DNA of 64,000 bases from contig CACAWF010000002.1 in NCBI GenBank assembly GCA_902536085.1, positions 17,226 through 81,225 on the forward strand, read 5' to 3'. Numbering within the stretch: position 1 is the first letter of the stretch; each line of letters opens with the position of its first letter. Below, one piece after another: positions 1-9,246 of this stretch. The notes beneath the pieces are model-generated. The model did no database searches, was not told the origin of the DNA, and worked only from the letters and a program-made list of their open reading frames with translations. A program made the translations under genes and the position numbers. The stretch is from an uncultured Pelagibacteraceae bacterium (GTDB lineage Bacteria > Pseudomonadota > Alphaproteobacteria > Pelagibacterales > Pelagibacteraceae).

Positions 1-291
1 GTCTGTTCTGTTTTTTGCTATTGCTAATAACTTGGGAACCATTTTTTGATAGGTGACTTGATGTTCTTGTATATATATTTCTCCTTTTGAGTTTATGCTT
101 ATTGTCAAGGGTTCTTGATCATCCGGTAAGGAGTCTGCAGCAGACTCTGGTAAATCCACTTGAACTCCTACTGTTAATAATGGGGCTGTAACCATGAAAA
201 TGATTAAAAGAACTAACATGACATCTACAAATGGAGTGACGTTTATTTCACTCATTGGTTCGTTTTTAGAGCGATTAAAATTAAATGCCAT
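1..291 (-). CDS. tolR: TolR/ExbD-family proton channel subunit (3' end outside window)
   Basis: This is the N-terminal 97 codons of a TolR/ExbD protein; the C-terminus lies beyond the left edge. The start ATG is at 291, just 3 nt after the tolQ stop. After a short cytoplasmic head ending in the family motif SEINVTPFVDVMLVLLIIF comes one membrane helix (about residues 20-40) carrying the conserved Asp (FVDV) that relays protons. TolR works with TolQ in the inner membrane to energise TolA and the Tol-Pal envelope system during cell division. The downstream tolA/tolB/pal genes would be expected past the edge. Family and partner gene are clear from the sequence. Confidence 0.93.
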   Translation of the reverse strand, partial: MAFNFNRSKNEPMSEINVTPFVDVMLVLLIIFMVTAPLLTVGVQVDLPESAADSLPDDQEPLTISINSKGEIYIQEHQVTYQKMVPKLLAIAKNRTD

Positions 292-294
292 TGA

Positions 295-975
295 TTAAAT
301 AATTGATAAAAATCTTTTAGAAAAATTTTCTATTTTTGAGAAATATCTTCGAGAGTCGCTGTTAAATTTGTTATAAGCTACAACTGCAGGTATCGCTGCA
401 AGCAGTCCAAGCGCTGTGGCAAACAAAGCTTCTGCTATTCCTGGCGCAACAATTGCAAGGCTTGTATTTCTTGATATTGCAATTGATTGAAAAGAATTCA
501 TTATACCCCAAACTGTGCCAAACAAACCTATGAACGGTGCAGTTGATCCTATTGTTGCGAGATAAGTAAAATTTTTTTCAACTTTTTTTAGTTCATTATC
601 TGTAGCGATTTCTAATATTCTTTCAACTCTTGCAGATTGAGTTGCAGATGATTGTCTCTTTGTTTTGATTAACTCTGCCATTGCTGCTTTAAATATTAGA
701 GTAGCAGGGTCTTTCGAATTCACTGGTAGATTATTGTTAAAACTTTCAGCAGATTTTGCTTTCCAAAATTTTTTTTCAAAATCCTCTGTTGATTTATTAA
801 TAGTCTTAAAAAGTTTGAATTTGTCAAATATTAATGCCCAGGAAAATATTGAACTAGCAATTAATAGAATTATTACAAATTTTACAACAAAGTCCGCGCG
901 TATAAAAAGACTCCAAAGTGTAAAATCAGAGGCCCCACCTAGACCCACTACTTGAGAAGCAATTTCTTGTTCCAT
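295..975 (-). CDS. tolQ: TolQ/ExbB-family proton channel protein
   Basis: A 226-aa MotA/TolQ/ExbB protein with three predicted membrane helices (about residues 30-50, 137-160 and 180-202). The second and third helices carry the typical family segments TIGSTAPFIGLFGTVWGI and GIAEALFATALGLLAAIPA. With TolR it forms the proton-driven motor of the Tol-Pal system that pulls in the outer membrane at division. It is directly followed by tolR. In many proteobacteria ybgC, ruvB and ruvA lie just upstream of tolQ; here the upstream neighbour is ruvC, with only 57 bp between. Confidence 0.95.
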   Translation of the reverse strand: MEQEIASQVVGLGGASDFTLWSLFIRADFVVKFVIILLIASSIFSWALIFDKFKLFKTINKSTEDFEKKFWKAKSAESFNNNLPVNSKDPATLIFKAAMAELIKTKRQSSATQSARVERILEIATDNELKKVEKNFTYLATIGSTAPFIGLFGTVWGIMNSFQSIAISRNTSLAIVAPGIAEALFATALGLLAAIPAVVAYNKFNSDSRRYFSKIENFSKRFLSII

Positions 976-1032
976 AAAAATTGATTACTTTTAGAATGTG
1001 TCATGAATTTGGCGTATTTTATTAAATTAATA

Positions 1033-1524
1033 CTAATTTTCCACTTTTAAACTAGTCTCATAATAGAATCTTGCAATTAAAATGGCATCAGTTTTATTTA
1101 CATCTTTTTTTTTAGATAGTTGGCTTGATAAAGAAGGGTACATTTCTATGACTTTTGTTCTGCTAGTGTCCTTTGAAGAATTTAAAAGCTCAAAATGTTT
1201 TTTCCATTTAGCAGGTCTTACAAAAAAAATTGGTAAATTCAAAGCAGCACATATTCCTTTAATTGCTCCAAAAGTTTGGCCAAAATTAAACATGCTAGTT
1301 ACTCCTTGGCCTGGCATTGCATTAACTTGCTCTACTATAACTGCAATTTCACTTTCAGTTTTAATATTCTCTTTAATTATATTTACTAATTGTGCGCTAT
1401 TCAGTTGCCTTTTATTTTTTTTTCCTTCTGCCATCACTGGCATATCAAATATTGCTAAAACTTTTTTATCTTCTAGTATTGCAATCGCTCCACTTAAACC
1501 AGGGTCTATACCTACAATCCTCAT
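1033..1524 (-). CDS. ruvC: RuvC-like Holliday junction resolvase (phage/cyanobacterial-type subfamily)
   Basis: A 163-aa RNase H-fold nuclease of the RuvC family. It starts with the catalytic strand MRIVGIDPGLSG (Asp7). A second acid follows in VIVEQV (Glu65), then the segment MPGQGVTSMFNFGQTFG, and acids in the C-terminal KKDVNKTDAILIAR (Asp141, Asp146). The MPGQG...FG segment and the spacing of the C-terminal acids resemble the phage/cyanobacterial RuvC-like group more than enterobacterial RuvC; this is from memory of the families. It should cut four-way junctions in recombination. The neighbours yebC and tolQ keep the usual yebC-ruvC...tolQ order, but ruvA and ruvB are not in between. Confidence 0.85.
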   Translation of the reverse strand: MRIVGIDPGLSGAIAILEDKKVLAIFDMPVMAEGKKNKRQLNSAQLVNIIKENIKTESEIAVIVEQVNAMPGQGVTSMFNFGQTFGAIKGICAALNLPIFFVRPAKWKKHFELLNSSKDTSRTKVIEMYPSLSSQLSKKKDVNKTDAILIARFYYETSLKVEN

Positions 1525-1528
1525 AAAT

Positions 1529-2251
1529 TTAACTTTCTAAAATTACATTTGTAAATATATTTTGCACATCATCTATTTCTTCAAGCAAGTTCAATACTTC
1601 GATCATTTTTTTTGTTTTTTCTTTATCCAACTTAAGGCCGCTTATAGCTCTCCATTCTATAGCAAAATAAGAAAAGCTGTCTATTTTCTTTTCTAGCTGA
1701 TTTTTGATTTTATAGAAATCTTCCTTTTCCGTAATTATTTCATGAATATCGCCAATATGTAAACAATCCTTTGCGCCCACGGTTGTTGCTATCTCAAAAG
1801 CATCTTCCTCGGATAGTTTACTTTTTTCAACATGAATAACTCCACAATTATTGAACAAATGGCTGGTCGAACCGGTCTCTCCTAGTCTTCCTCCATTTTT
1901 TTGTAAAACAGTTCTGATGTTTGATGCTGATCTATTTTTGTTATCAGTTAAAGTTTCAATGATCAGTGCGCTATTAAATGGTCCAAAACCCTCGTATCTT
2001 AAATTTTCATAATTTCTATCACCTACAATCTCTGATTTACTTATTGCTCTAGAAATATTACCTTTAGGCATATTAGCTTCTTTTGCTGATTGAATAGCTG
2101 CACGCAATCTTGGATTCATATCGGGATTTTTATCTCCAAGTTTTGCGGCTACAGTAATTTCCCTTGAAAGTTTTGAAAATATCTTAGATCTTTCTTTGTC
2201 TGCTCGACCTTTTTTATGTTTTATTCCCGCCCAATGTGAATGCCCAGCCAT
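1529..2251 (-). CDS. yebC: YebC/TACO1-family translation/transcription factor
   Basis: A 240-aa YebC/PmpR/TACO1 protein with the hallmark N-terminus MAGHSHWAGIKHKKGRADKE followed by the domain-1 motif PRLRAAIQSAKEANMPKGNI. Members bind nucleic acid or ribosomes; some relieve ribosome stalling on proline-rich stretches and others were described as transcriptional regulators. The length and domain arrangement are normal for the family. It lies 4 nt upstream of ruvC, the classical yebC-ruvC linkage, and 5 nt downstream of the phosphoesterase gene, so it is probably in one operon. Confidence 0.95.
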   Translation of the reverse strand: MAGHSHWAGIKHKKGRADKERSKIFSKLSREITVAAKLGDKNPDMNPRLRAAIQSAKEANMPKGNISRAISKSEIVGDRNYENLRYEGFGPFNSALIIETLTDNKNRSASNIRTVLQKNGGRLGETGSTSHLFNNCGVIHVEKSKLSEEDAFEIATTVGAKDCLHIGDIHEIITEKEDFYKIKNQLEKKIDSFSYFAIEWRAISGLKLDKEKTKKMIEVLNLLEEIDDVQNIFTNVILES

Positions 2252-2256
2252 AATTG

Positions 2257-3060
2257 CTATTCTAGTGTTCCACCTATAATAACTCTTGAAACTTTTTTAG
2301 CTAATCCGGTTTCCTTATCTGCTTCAACTATTATTCCTGATAATGTTCCTTCACCAATAGATGGAAAATGTTTTAAGGCATCTTTGTCTTTAAAAAATCT
2401 TTTTATAGAGTTTTCTTTGTTCATCCCAATTACTGAATTATAGTCTCCACACATGCCTATATCAGTTTGATAAGCAGTGCCTTTATCTAAAATTCTTGTA
2501 TCTGCTGTAGGCACATGGGTATGCGTCCCTACCACACAGGTTGATGATCCATCAAAGAAATGGCCTATCGCCATTTTTTCACTTGTAATTTCTCCGTGAA
2601 AATCAACTATTAAAAAATCAACATTTTTTTTTAATTTGATTTTTTCACAAATATTTTTTGCTTCCTTAAAAACATCTTCAGTTTTTCTCATAAAGACGTT
2701 TCCCATCAAATTTACTACTCCAATTTTATATCTTTTATCTTTGGAGAAGAAAATTCCAAAACCTCTTCCTGGGGATCCTTGAATTAAATTTGCAGGTCTC
2801 AAGAGTCTGTTCTCTTTTTCAATATAAGAGGTTGTTTCTGCTTTATCCCATATGTGATTGCCAGAGGTGATTACATCAATTCCCTGAGAAAAAAATTCCT
2901 CTGCGATATTTTTTGTAATTCCTTTTCCATCGTCTGCAGCATTTTCCCCATTTATAACTGAGAATTCAATTTTATTTTTATCTATAATTTTAGAAAGATT
3001 TTTCCTTAAAGCTTTTCGGCCAGAGATTCCCATAACATCTCCTAATACTAAAATTTTCAT
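2257..3060 (-). CDS. YmdB-type metallophosphoesterase (TIGR00282 family)
   Basis: A 267-aa protein of the YmdB family of calcineurin-like metallophosphoesterases, which includes 2',3'-cyclic nucleotide phosphodiesterases in Firmicutes. Visible metal-ligand motifs are LGDVMG near the N-terminus, NGENAADDGKG, SGNHIWDK, DFHGEITSEK and VGTHTHVPTADTRI. Length and motif order match the family. Its ATG overlaps the stop of the upstream cyclo-ligase gene by 4 nt (ATGA), implying translational coupling. The physiological substrate in alphaproteobacteria is not known. Confidence 0.9.
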   Translation of the reverse strand: MKILVLGDVMGISGRKALRKNLSKIIDKNKIEFSVINGENAADDGKGITKNIAEEFFSQGIDVITSGNHIWDKAETTSYIEKENRLLRPANLIQGSPGRGFGIFFSKDKRYKIGVVNLMGNVFMRKTEDVFKEAKNICEKIKLKKNVDFLIVDFHGEITSEKMAIGHFFDGSSTCVVGTHTHVPTADTRILDKGTAYQTDIGMCGDYNSVIGMNKENSIKRFFKDKDALKHFPSIGEGTLSGIIVEADKETGLAKKVSRVIIGGTLE

Positions 3061-3614
3061 TCTATAATTCCCTTTTCTGTGATTACGTAATCTAAATTAT
3101 AATCATTATTTTTTATCGGAAGGTTATGGTGTTTTTGAAAAGAAAAAGCAATACCGACCGTCAAAATATTCTTTTTATTGATTTTAATTTGATTATTTAA
3201 ATATTTATCATAAAAACCTTTGCCATAACCAAGTCTATTTTTATTTTTATCAAATGCTAATAAGGGAACTAAAGCTACATCTGGTATTTCTTTATGAGAT
3301 TTTATCGGTTCTGGAATTCCATATTTATTAATTTTTAATACATCGTTTTTTTTCCACCTGTAAAAGTTAATTGTATTGTTATTTTCAATTACTGGTAACA
3401 GGAAAATACATGTTCTAAAGTATTCAATTTCTATAATTCGCAAAAGATCCACTTCAAATGAAGAAGGAAAATATATAGAAATCTTAAGATTTCCTACTTT
3501 ATTTTTTTTTTTAAGTAATTTTATCAATGGATTGAAATAATTTGGACTGATTCTAAAATAGTTTTTTTTTCTTTTAAGAAAATATTGTTTTCTAATAAAA
3601 GCTTTTTTGTCCAT
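3057..3614 (-). CDS. ygfA: 5-formyltetrahydrofolate cyclo-ligase
   Basis: A 185-aa member of the 5-FTHF cyclo-ligase family, which uses ATP to convert 5-formyl-THF to 5,10-methenyl-THF in one-carbon metabolism. The diagnostic C-terminal motif LGYGKGFYDKYL is present, preceded by VPLLAFDKNKNR. The N-terminus is basic (RKQYFLKRKKNYF), as is usual. It begins one base after the zapA stop. The zapA-ygfA pairing is widespread, and 6S RNA often lies between the two; here there is no room for it. Confidence 0.92.
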   Translation of the reverse strand: MDKKAFIRKQYFLKRKKNYFRISPNYFNPLIKLLKKKNKVGNLKISIYFPSSFEVDLLRIIEIEYFRTCIFLLPVIENNNTINFYRWKKNDVLKINKYGIPEPIKSHKEIPDVALVPLLAFDKNKNRLGYGKGFYDKYLNNQIKINKKNILTVGIAFSFQKHHNLPIKNNDYNLDYVITEKGIIE

Positions 3615-4061
3615 CTATTGAATTTTAGATAGAGATTCGGTATTTGAAATTATTTTTTCAAGAGATTGTGAAGTCTTGTCTAACATTGACTCATAAAGAC
3701 TATTGTTTTCTTCAATTGTTTTTTTAAAATTTTCCAATTCATCATTAAGTTTCTGAATTTCAATATCCTTGTCTTTTTTATAATCTATGGCTAATGACTT
3801 AATTTCCTTAAACTTATTCGAGATTTGATCTAATTTTATCTTTTGTTTTGTTACATTTTGTTTTAAATCAAAATATTCATCAATCAATTGGATAGTAGTT
3901 ATCAGTAAAAGCTTATTTTCCCCGATATTGCCAAGCTTTTCTTTCAACTCAGAATATTTTTTATCCAAAAATTTTGTTAATTTTTTCAGAGACTCCTCTT
4001 GCCCATCATCGCAAGAAAGTAGATAATCTTTATTATTAAACTTAATATTTACATTTGCCAT
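3615..4061 (-). CDS. zapA: Cell division protein ZapA-like
   Basis: A 148-aa ZapA-family protein: an N-terminal globular domain (about residues 1-70, including the INE-like helix GENKLLLITTIQLIDEYFDLK) followed by a long coiled coil (about 75-148). ZapA crosslinks FtsZ filaments at the division ring. The length is typical of alphaproteobacterial ZapA. It sits directly upstream of the cyclo-ligase gene and overlaps the preceding coiled-coil gene by 13 nt, which agrees with a zapA identity. Confidence 0.85.
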   Translation of the reverse strand: MANVNIKFNNKDYLLSCDDGQEESLKKLTKFLDKKYSELKEKLGNIGENKLLLITTIQLIDEYFDLKQNVTKQKIKLDQISNKFKEIKSLAIDYKKDKDIEIQKLNDELENFKKTIEENNSLYESMLDKTSQSLEKIISNTESLSKIQ

Positions 4062-4372
4062 TTTTCAATTTCGTTTACTAGGTTTTCTGTTTCTTGACTT
4101 AGCTCATCTATTTCTTGGTTAAAATTTTCCTCTAATTTCGATCTTTTTTTTACCTCTAGTTGTAAATTTTTAATTTTTTCTTTTAAGTATTTATGCTCTC
4201 TAATTAATTCCTTATTTTTTTTTTCAATTTCTAGTTTTTGTCTTAATATTTCATTTTTTTCATTCTTAATTTTTTCTACTTCATATGTTGGTTGTGAATA
4301 AGTTAAAGATAGTGAATTAAGTTTACTAATTAATAGATTTAAATTTTTTTCTTTTTTTTCAATTATGCTCAT
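4049..4372 (-). CDS. Coiled-coil protein upstream of zapA (DUF4164-like)
   Basis: A 107-aa protein made almost wholly of Lys/Glu-rich heptads from about residue 30 to the end, with no signal peptide or membrane segment. In other alphaproteobacteria a small coiled-coil gene of the DUF4164 type lies just upstream of zapA. The position and character fit, but low-complexity sequence makes family assignment weak. The 13-nt overlap with zapA suggests translational coupling and possibly a shared role at the division ring. It is the first gene of the leftward operon and diverges from tkt. Confidence 0.7.
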   Translation of the reverse strand: MSIIEKKEKNLNLLISKLNSLSLTYSQPTYEVEKIKNEKNEILRQKLEIEKKNKELIREHKYLKEKIKNLQLEVKKRSKLEENFNQEIDELSQETENLVNEIEKWQM

Positions 4373-4429
4373 AAATATTTATATCATATTATTGATATAC
4401 ATACTCTAAGTCTATATAGGTAATTAAAA

Positions 4430-6412
4430 GTGAGCATTAATTTTAATCAACTATCTAATGCAGTAAGATTTTTATCAATCGACGCTGTTCAAAAAGCAAA
4501 TTCAGGTCATCCTGGAATGCCAATGGGTATGGCTGATGTAGCCACCGTTTTATTTAAATACCACCTCAGGTTTAATCCAAAAAATCCTGATTGGATTAAC
4601 AGAGATAGATTTATATTATCTGCCGGCCATGGCTCGATGTTGCTTTACTCTCTTTTGTACTTAACTGGTTATGAAAGTATTTCGATTGATGACATAAAAA
4701 ATTTTAGGCAATTGAATTCAATTTGCGCTGGACACCCTGAATATAAAAAAGGAACTGGAATTGAGACAACAACTGGTCCGTTAGGACAAGGATTAGCTAA
4801 TGCAGTTGGTATGGCAATAGCCGAAGAAATATTTAGAAAAAAATTTGGTCAAGCAGTTATTGATAATAAAACGTATGTGATCGCTAGTGATGGAGATTTA
4901 ATGGAAGGAATAAGTCACGAGGCGATGAGTTTAGCTGGTCATCTAAAATTAAAGAATTTGGTAGTATTTTTTGATAATAATAAAATTTCAATTGATGGTT
5001 CTACCTCATTAAGTGTCTCGGATAATTATAAAAAAAGATTTGAATCCTATGGATGGAGTTTTCAAGAAATCAATGGTCATAATGAAAAACAAATATCTAA
5101 AGCAATTACAAAAGCATCAAGATCAAAAAAGCCGACAATTATATCTTGTAAAACTATAATAGGTTTTGGTTCACCAAATAAATCTGGTAAGGCTTCTTCT
5201 CACGGTTCTCCTCTTGGTGATGATGAAATATCTTTAGTTAGAAAGAAGCTTAAGTGGAATAGTCAACCATTTGAAATTCCCCAAGAAATCTTAAATGAGT
5301 GGAGAGAAATAGGAAAAAGAGGTGATCAATTAGAATTTCAATGGCTTGAAAAATTAAATAAAAAAAACCCTAAAATTAAAAACGAGATTACTAAAGTTTC
5401 TGAAAATTTTGATTTTGCAAATTTGGAAAAATTAATTTTAGAGGAAAAAGAAATACATTTTGAAACTAAACCTAGTTTAGCAACGCGGCAATGTTCAATG
5501 AGCGCAATAGAAAAAATTTCAACTTTTCTTCCGCAGTTAATTGGTGGTTCAGCAGATTTGAGTGGATCAAATAATACAAAAACAAATAATTCTAAGATTA
5601 TTAACAGTAAAAACTTTAACGGTAACTATATACATTACGGTGTCAGAGAACATGGTATGGCTGCTATAATGAATGGTTTGGCCCTTTATGGTGGATTAAT
5701 ACCTTATGGGGGAACGTTTTTAATATTCTCAGATTATTGCAAACCATCTATCAGACTTTCTGCTTTAATGGGCCTGAAAGTAATCTATATTTTTTCACAT
5801 GATTCTATTGGTCTTGGTGAAGATGGTCCAACTCATCAACCCATTGAACAACTTGCTGGTTTGAGAGCTATTCCAAATTTAAATGTATTTAGACCCGCAG
5901 ATATTAATGAAACTCTTGAATGTTGGGAGATAGCTTTAAAAAGTAATAACACCCCAAGTGCCATTGCTTTATCAAGGCAAAAAGTTCCCTACATAAATCC
6001 TAATAACTCTAGAGTAAATAAATGTGAAAAAGGAGCTTATACGGTAAATATAACATCACATGAAAGCAAAGTAACTTTAGTAGCTTCTGGCACTGAAGTG
6101 GAGCTGGCCTTAAAAGTTCAAGATAGGCTTAAAGAAAATAATATTCATTCAAAGGTGGTCTCGATGCCTTGTATGGAGCTTTTTGATAAACAGCCTGAAG
6201 ATTACCGTAAAGATATTTTGGAAGAAAATTCGTTAATTGTAACATTAGAAGCTGGAAGTATTATGTCTTGGCAAAAATATATTAAAGATAAGGGTATTAG
6301 TTTAGGTATAGATAAATTTGGCGAGAGCGCCCCATATAAAGAAGTTTACAAATATTTTAAACTATCAGAAGAAGATATAACAAATTTTATTCAAAAAAAA
6401 TTGAGAGAGTAA
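4430..6412 (+). CDS. tkt: Transketolase
   Basis: A 660-aa full-length transketolase of the non-oxidative pentose phosphate pathway. The TPP-binding motif is ASDGDLMEG with the downstream NN (FFDNN). The N-terminal substrate region reads [14 protein letters not shown], and the C-terminal pyrimidine domain contains [14 protein letters not shown]. The start is GTG, in frame with a conserved [14 protein letters not shown] region. The 57-bp divergent intergenic region has a possible weak promoter (TTGATA at 4392, TATATA at 4413, short 15-bp spacing). pgk follows 9 nt after the stop; the gap gene often found between them is absent. A second, split transketolase is in the island. Confidence 0.97.
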   Translation: MSINFNQLSNAVRFLSIDAVQKANSGHPGMPMGMADVATVLFKYHLRFNPKNPDWINRDRFILSAGHGSMLLYSLLYLTGYESISIDDIKNFRQLNSICAGHPEYKKGTGIETTTGPLGQGLANAVGMAIAEEIFRKKFGQAVIDNKTYVIASDGDLMEGISHEAMSLAGHLKLKNLVVFFDNNKISIDGSTSLSVSDNYKKRFESYGWSFQEINGHNEKQISKAITKASRSKKPTIISCKTIIGFGSPNKSGKASSHGSPLGDDEISLVRKKLKWNSQPFEIPQEILNEWREIGKRGDQLEFQWLEKLNKKNPKIKNEITKVSENFDFANLEKLILEEKEIHFETKPSLATRQCSMSAIEKISTFLPQLIGGSADLSGSNNTKTNNSKIINSKNFNGNYIHYGVREHGMAAIMNGLALYGGLIPYGGTFLIFSDYCKPSIRLSALMGLKVIYIFSHDSIGLGEDGPTHQPIEQLAGLRAIPNLNVFRPADINETLECWEIALKSNNTPSAIALSRQKVPYINPNNSRVNKCEKGAYTVNITSHESKVTLVASGTEVELALKVQDRLKENNIHSKVVSMPCMELFDKQPEDYRKDILEENSLIVTLEAGSIMSWQKYIKDKGISLGIDKFGESAPYKEVYKYFKLSEEDITNFIQKKLRE

Positions 6413-6421
6413 TAAAAATAG

Positions 6422-7612
6422 ATGGGTGAAATAAACTTCTTTCCTGAAGATTTAGAAATTAAAGATTTAAAAATAATCCTCAGATTAGATTTAAATGTAC
6501 CTATTAAAAATAAGATTATAACAGACGATACCAGAATAACTTTATGCCTTCCGTTTATAAATAGATTAATAGAAAAAGAAGCAAAAATTATAATTATCAG
6601 CCACTTAGGTCGACCAAAAGGAATTAATATTCCAGAATTATCTTTGATACCAATCTATAAATATCTTAAAGATGTATTAAAAACTAATGTGTATTTTTTT
6701 AGAGGAAGTTTTGATAACGAAACCAACGAAAAATTTTCTCACTTAAAAAGAGGCGAAGTAATCCTTATAGAAAACATAAGATTTTTTAAGGAGGAAACTG
6801 ATGATGATCAAGATTTTGCAAAAAAATTAGGTTCACTTGGGGATATTTACATTAACGATGCATTTTCATGTTCTCATAGGAAGCAGGCTTCAATACATAA
6901 TATAACAAAATTTATTAAGAAAAGTTATGCTGGTCCGCTATTAAAGAAGGAAATAACGGCAATTAACTTTGTTATAAAAAATAAAAAAGAACCAGTCACT
7001 TGCATTATAGGTGGATCTAAAATTTCAACAAAAATTAATGTTATTTTTAGTCTAATAAAAAAAGTTAATAACCTTATAATCGTTGGGGCAATGGCTAATA
7101 ATTTCTTTGTTTATAAAAATTTTAAAATTGGAAAATCATTAATTGAGGGAGATACTAATAAGATAATTAAAGATATTTATAAAAAAGCGGAGTTAAATAA
7201 TTGTGAGATATTTATACCAGAAGATTGCATGGTGGGGACAGATTTTGATGGAAATGGAAAAAACAAAAACCTTGATGAGATATTAGACAACGAGATAATT
7301 TTAGATATAGGTTGTAATACTATCAAAAATATTCAAAAAAAGATTAGTGAGTCTAATACGGTTTTATGGAATGGTCCAGCTGGGTATTTTGAAAATAAAA
7401 ATTTTTCAAGAGGCACTACATCTATTGCAGAAAATATCTCCAAATATACTATTGAAAGATCATTAATATCTGTTCTTGGAGGCGGTGACACTCTAGCTGC
7501 AGTTAATAAAATTAATAACAAACTTTCTTTCTCACACTTATCAACAGCAGGAGGGGCATTTTTGGAGTACTTAGAAGGAAAAGACTTGCCTGGTATTAGT
7601 GTTTTAAAATAA
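6422..7612 (+). CDS. pgk: Phosphoglycerate kinase
   Basis: A 396-aa phosphoglycerate kinase that interconverts 1,3-bisphosphoglycerate/ADP and 3-phosphoglycerate/ATP. Visible motifs are the N-terminal RLDLNVPIKNK, the HLGRPKG substrate motif, NDAFSCSHR, VLWNGPAGYFE, and the C-terminal nucleotide-phosphate loop LGGGDTLAAVNK plus STAGGAFLEYLEGK. The length is standard. It sits between tkt and fba with 9-nt spacers and is clearly cotranscribed with them. Confidence 0.97.
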   Translation: MGEINFFPEDLEIKDLKIILRLDLNVPIKNKIITDDTRITLCLPFINRLIEKEAKIIIISHLGRPKGINIPELSLIPIYKYLKDVLKTNVYFFRGSFDNETNEKFSHLKRGEVILIENIRFFKEETDDDQDFAKKLGSLGDIYINDAFSCSHRKQASIHNITKFIKKSYAGPLLKKEITAINFVIKNKKEPVTCIIGGSKISTKINVIFSLIKKVNNLIIVGAMANNFFVYKNFKIGKSLIEGDTNKIIKDIYKKAELNNCEIFIPEDCMVGTDFDGNGKNKNLDEILDNEIILDIGCNTIKNIQKKISESNTVLWNGPAGYFENKNFSRGTTSIAENISKYTIERSLISVLGGGDTLAAVNKINNKLSFSHLSTAGGAFLEYLEGKDLPGISVLK

Positions 7613-7621
7613 ATAATTGCT

Positions 7622-8638
7622 ATGACACTGAATGAAATTGCAAAAAAAATGTGTGCTGGAGGAAAAGGTATCCTTGCTGCAGATGAAAGTACAGGAACAA
7701 TAGCTAAAAGGTTTAAAAGTATTAATGTTGAGAATATAGAAAAAAATCGACTAATTTTTAGACAAACTCTTTTTAATTCAAGTGCTATGAAAGATTTTAT
7801 TGGTGGAGTAATTTTATTTGATGAAACGATTAGGCAAAAAACTAGTTTGGGTATTTCAATTCCAGAATTAATTTCTAAACATGGCGCTGTACCAGGTATC
7901 AAGGTTGATAAAGGCGCGAAAAGTCTTGCAGGATCTAGTGATGAAACTGTGACAGAAGGCCTAGATGGTTTAAGAGAAAGATTGAGGGAATACTATGATT
8001 TAGGTGCAAGGTTTACGAAATGGAGAGCGGTATATAAAATCTCAAATAAATTTCCATCAGCACAATCAATTAAATCTAATGCACATGCATTAGCAAGATA
8101 CGCTGCTTTAGTTCAGGAAGCAAAAATGGTGCCGATAGTTGAACCAGAAGTCTTAATGGATGGTTCACATAATATCGATAAATGCTATCAAGTTACAACA
8201 GATGTACTCAATGAGTGCTATAACGAACTAGAAATTCATAAAGTTGATTTGAAAGGAACTGTTCTTAAACCTAATATGATTATACCTGGCTCAGAGTGTG
8301 AAATTAAATCTAGTGCTGAGGAAATTGCTAGAAAAACTTTAGATTGTTTGAAAAAAAATGTACCAGCAGAAGTTCCAGGCATAGCTTTTTTATCTGGCGG
8401 ACAGTCAGAAATAGAGTCTAGTAAAAACTTAAATGAAATTAATAAAATTAATGATACTAATTTTTTAATTACTTTCTCTTACGGTAGAGGATTGCAAGCT
8501 AGTGCATTAAAAGAATTTGGAAAAAATCAAGAAAATATAGAAAATATCCAAAAAGCTTTCAACCATAGGGCTAAAATGAATGGCCTATCATCTAAAGGGG
8601 AATGGTCAGAAGAATTAGAGAAAGAATTCGCGGCCTAA
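7622..8638 (+). CDS. fba: Class I fructose-bisphosphate aldolase
   Basis: A 338-aa class I (Schiff-base) aldolase of the eukaryote-like type, cleaving or forming fructose 1,6-bisphosphate. The signature GKGILAADESTGT is at residues 14-26 and the Schiff-base lysine is Lys216 in GTVLKPNMIIPG. The C-terminal GLQASALKEF resembles the phosphate-binding region of animal aldolases. The protein is slightly shorter than animal enzymes. It lies 9 nt after pgk and completes the tkt-pgk-fba carbon cluster. Confidence 0.95.
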   Translation: MTLNEIAKKMCAGGKGILAADESTGTIAKRFKSINVENIEKNRLIFRQTLFNSSAMKDFIGGVILFDETIRQKTSLGISIPELISKHGAVPGIKVDKGAKSLAGSSDETVTEGLDGLRERLREYYDLGARFTKWRAVYKISNKFPSAQSIKSNAHALARYAALVQEAKMVPIVEPEVLMDGSHNIDKCYQVTTDVLNECYNELEIHKVDLKGTVLKPNMIIPGSECEIKSSAEEIARKTLDCLKKNVPAEVPGIAFLSGGQSEIESSKNLNEINKINDTNFLITFSYGRGLQASALKEFGKNQENIENIQKAFNHRAKMNGLSSKGEWSEELEKEFAA

Positions 8639-8643
8639 TACCT

Positions 8644-9246
8644 TTGAAGAAACTAGTATACTTAATTTCACCTAGTAAAATTGATCGGAATTTCTACGCA
8701 AGTTTAGACAAAGTATTGTCTTTTAAAAACGTGAAATTTTTTCAATTAAGGATAAAAAATGTTAGTCAAAAAAAACTTCTTATTATCTCACGGAAAATTA
8801 AAAAAATTACAACTAAACATAAAGTAAAATTTATTATTAATGATTATTTTACTTTTACCTCTAAAATTAAAGCTGATGGTTGTCATATGGGGCAACTTGA
8901 TGGATCATTTAAAGTTGCTAGAAAAAAACTCAAAGGTAAGATTTTAGGAATTACATGTCATAATTCAAAAATACTTGCTAACAATGCTATTGAGAATAAA
9001 GCTGATTATATAGCTTTTGGCTCATTTTTTAAATCAAGCCTTAAACCAAGTGCTAAAAAAGCAAATTTAAATATTTTAAAATGGGCAAAAAAAAATATAA
9101 AAAAACCAATTGTAGCAATTGGAGGTATTAATAATACTAATTATAAAAAATTGGTAAACGCAGGTGCAAAATATATTGCATTATCAAGTTTTATTTGGGA
9201 TAACCCGGAATTAATACCTGACGAAGCGATTAGAAAATTTAAATGA
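8644..9246 (+). CDS. thiE: Thiamine-phosphate synthase (ThiE) family protein
   Basis: A TIM-barrel protein of about 200 aa with ThiE features: FFQLRIKN near the N-terminus, the INDYF strand, GCHMGQLDGSF, GITCHNSK, DYIAFGSFF and IVAIGGIN. ThiE joins HMP-pyrophosphate and thiazole phosphate to make thiamine phosphate. An ATG at 8602, inside fba, would add 14 residues rich in Arg. I prefer the TTG at 8644, whose product begins directly with the first beta strand (KKLVYLISPSK). The 3' end overlaps efp by 4 nt. No other thiamine genes are in the window. Confidence 0.85.
   Translation: MKKLVYLISPSKIDRNFYASLDKVLSFKNVKFFQLRIKNVSQKKLLIISRKIKKITTKHKVKFIINDYFTFTSKIKADGCHMGQLDGSFKVARKKLKGKILGITCHNSKILANNAIENKADYIAFGSFFKSSLKPSAKKANLNILKWAKKNIKKPIVAIGGINNTNYKKLVNAGAKYIALSSFIWDNPELIPDEAIRKFK

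Noticed and set aside
4392-4418. Promoter of tkt (TTGATA / TATATA)
   Set aside because: Spacing is only 15 bp and the region is AT-rich; too weak to list as a feature.
7333-7902. Long antisense ORF opposite pgk/fba
   Set aside because: Its sequence is the mirror of two well-conserved genes and shows no family motif. The same holds for all other overlapping opposite-strand ORFs.
8602-8643. Upstream ATG start for thiE inside fba
   Set aside because: It adds an Arg-rich 14-residue extension foreign to ThiE; the TTG at 8644 begins at the first conserved strand. The purine run before 8602 is too close to that ATG.
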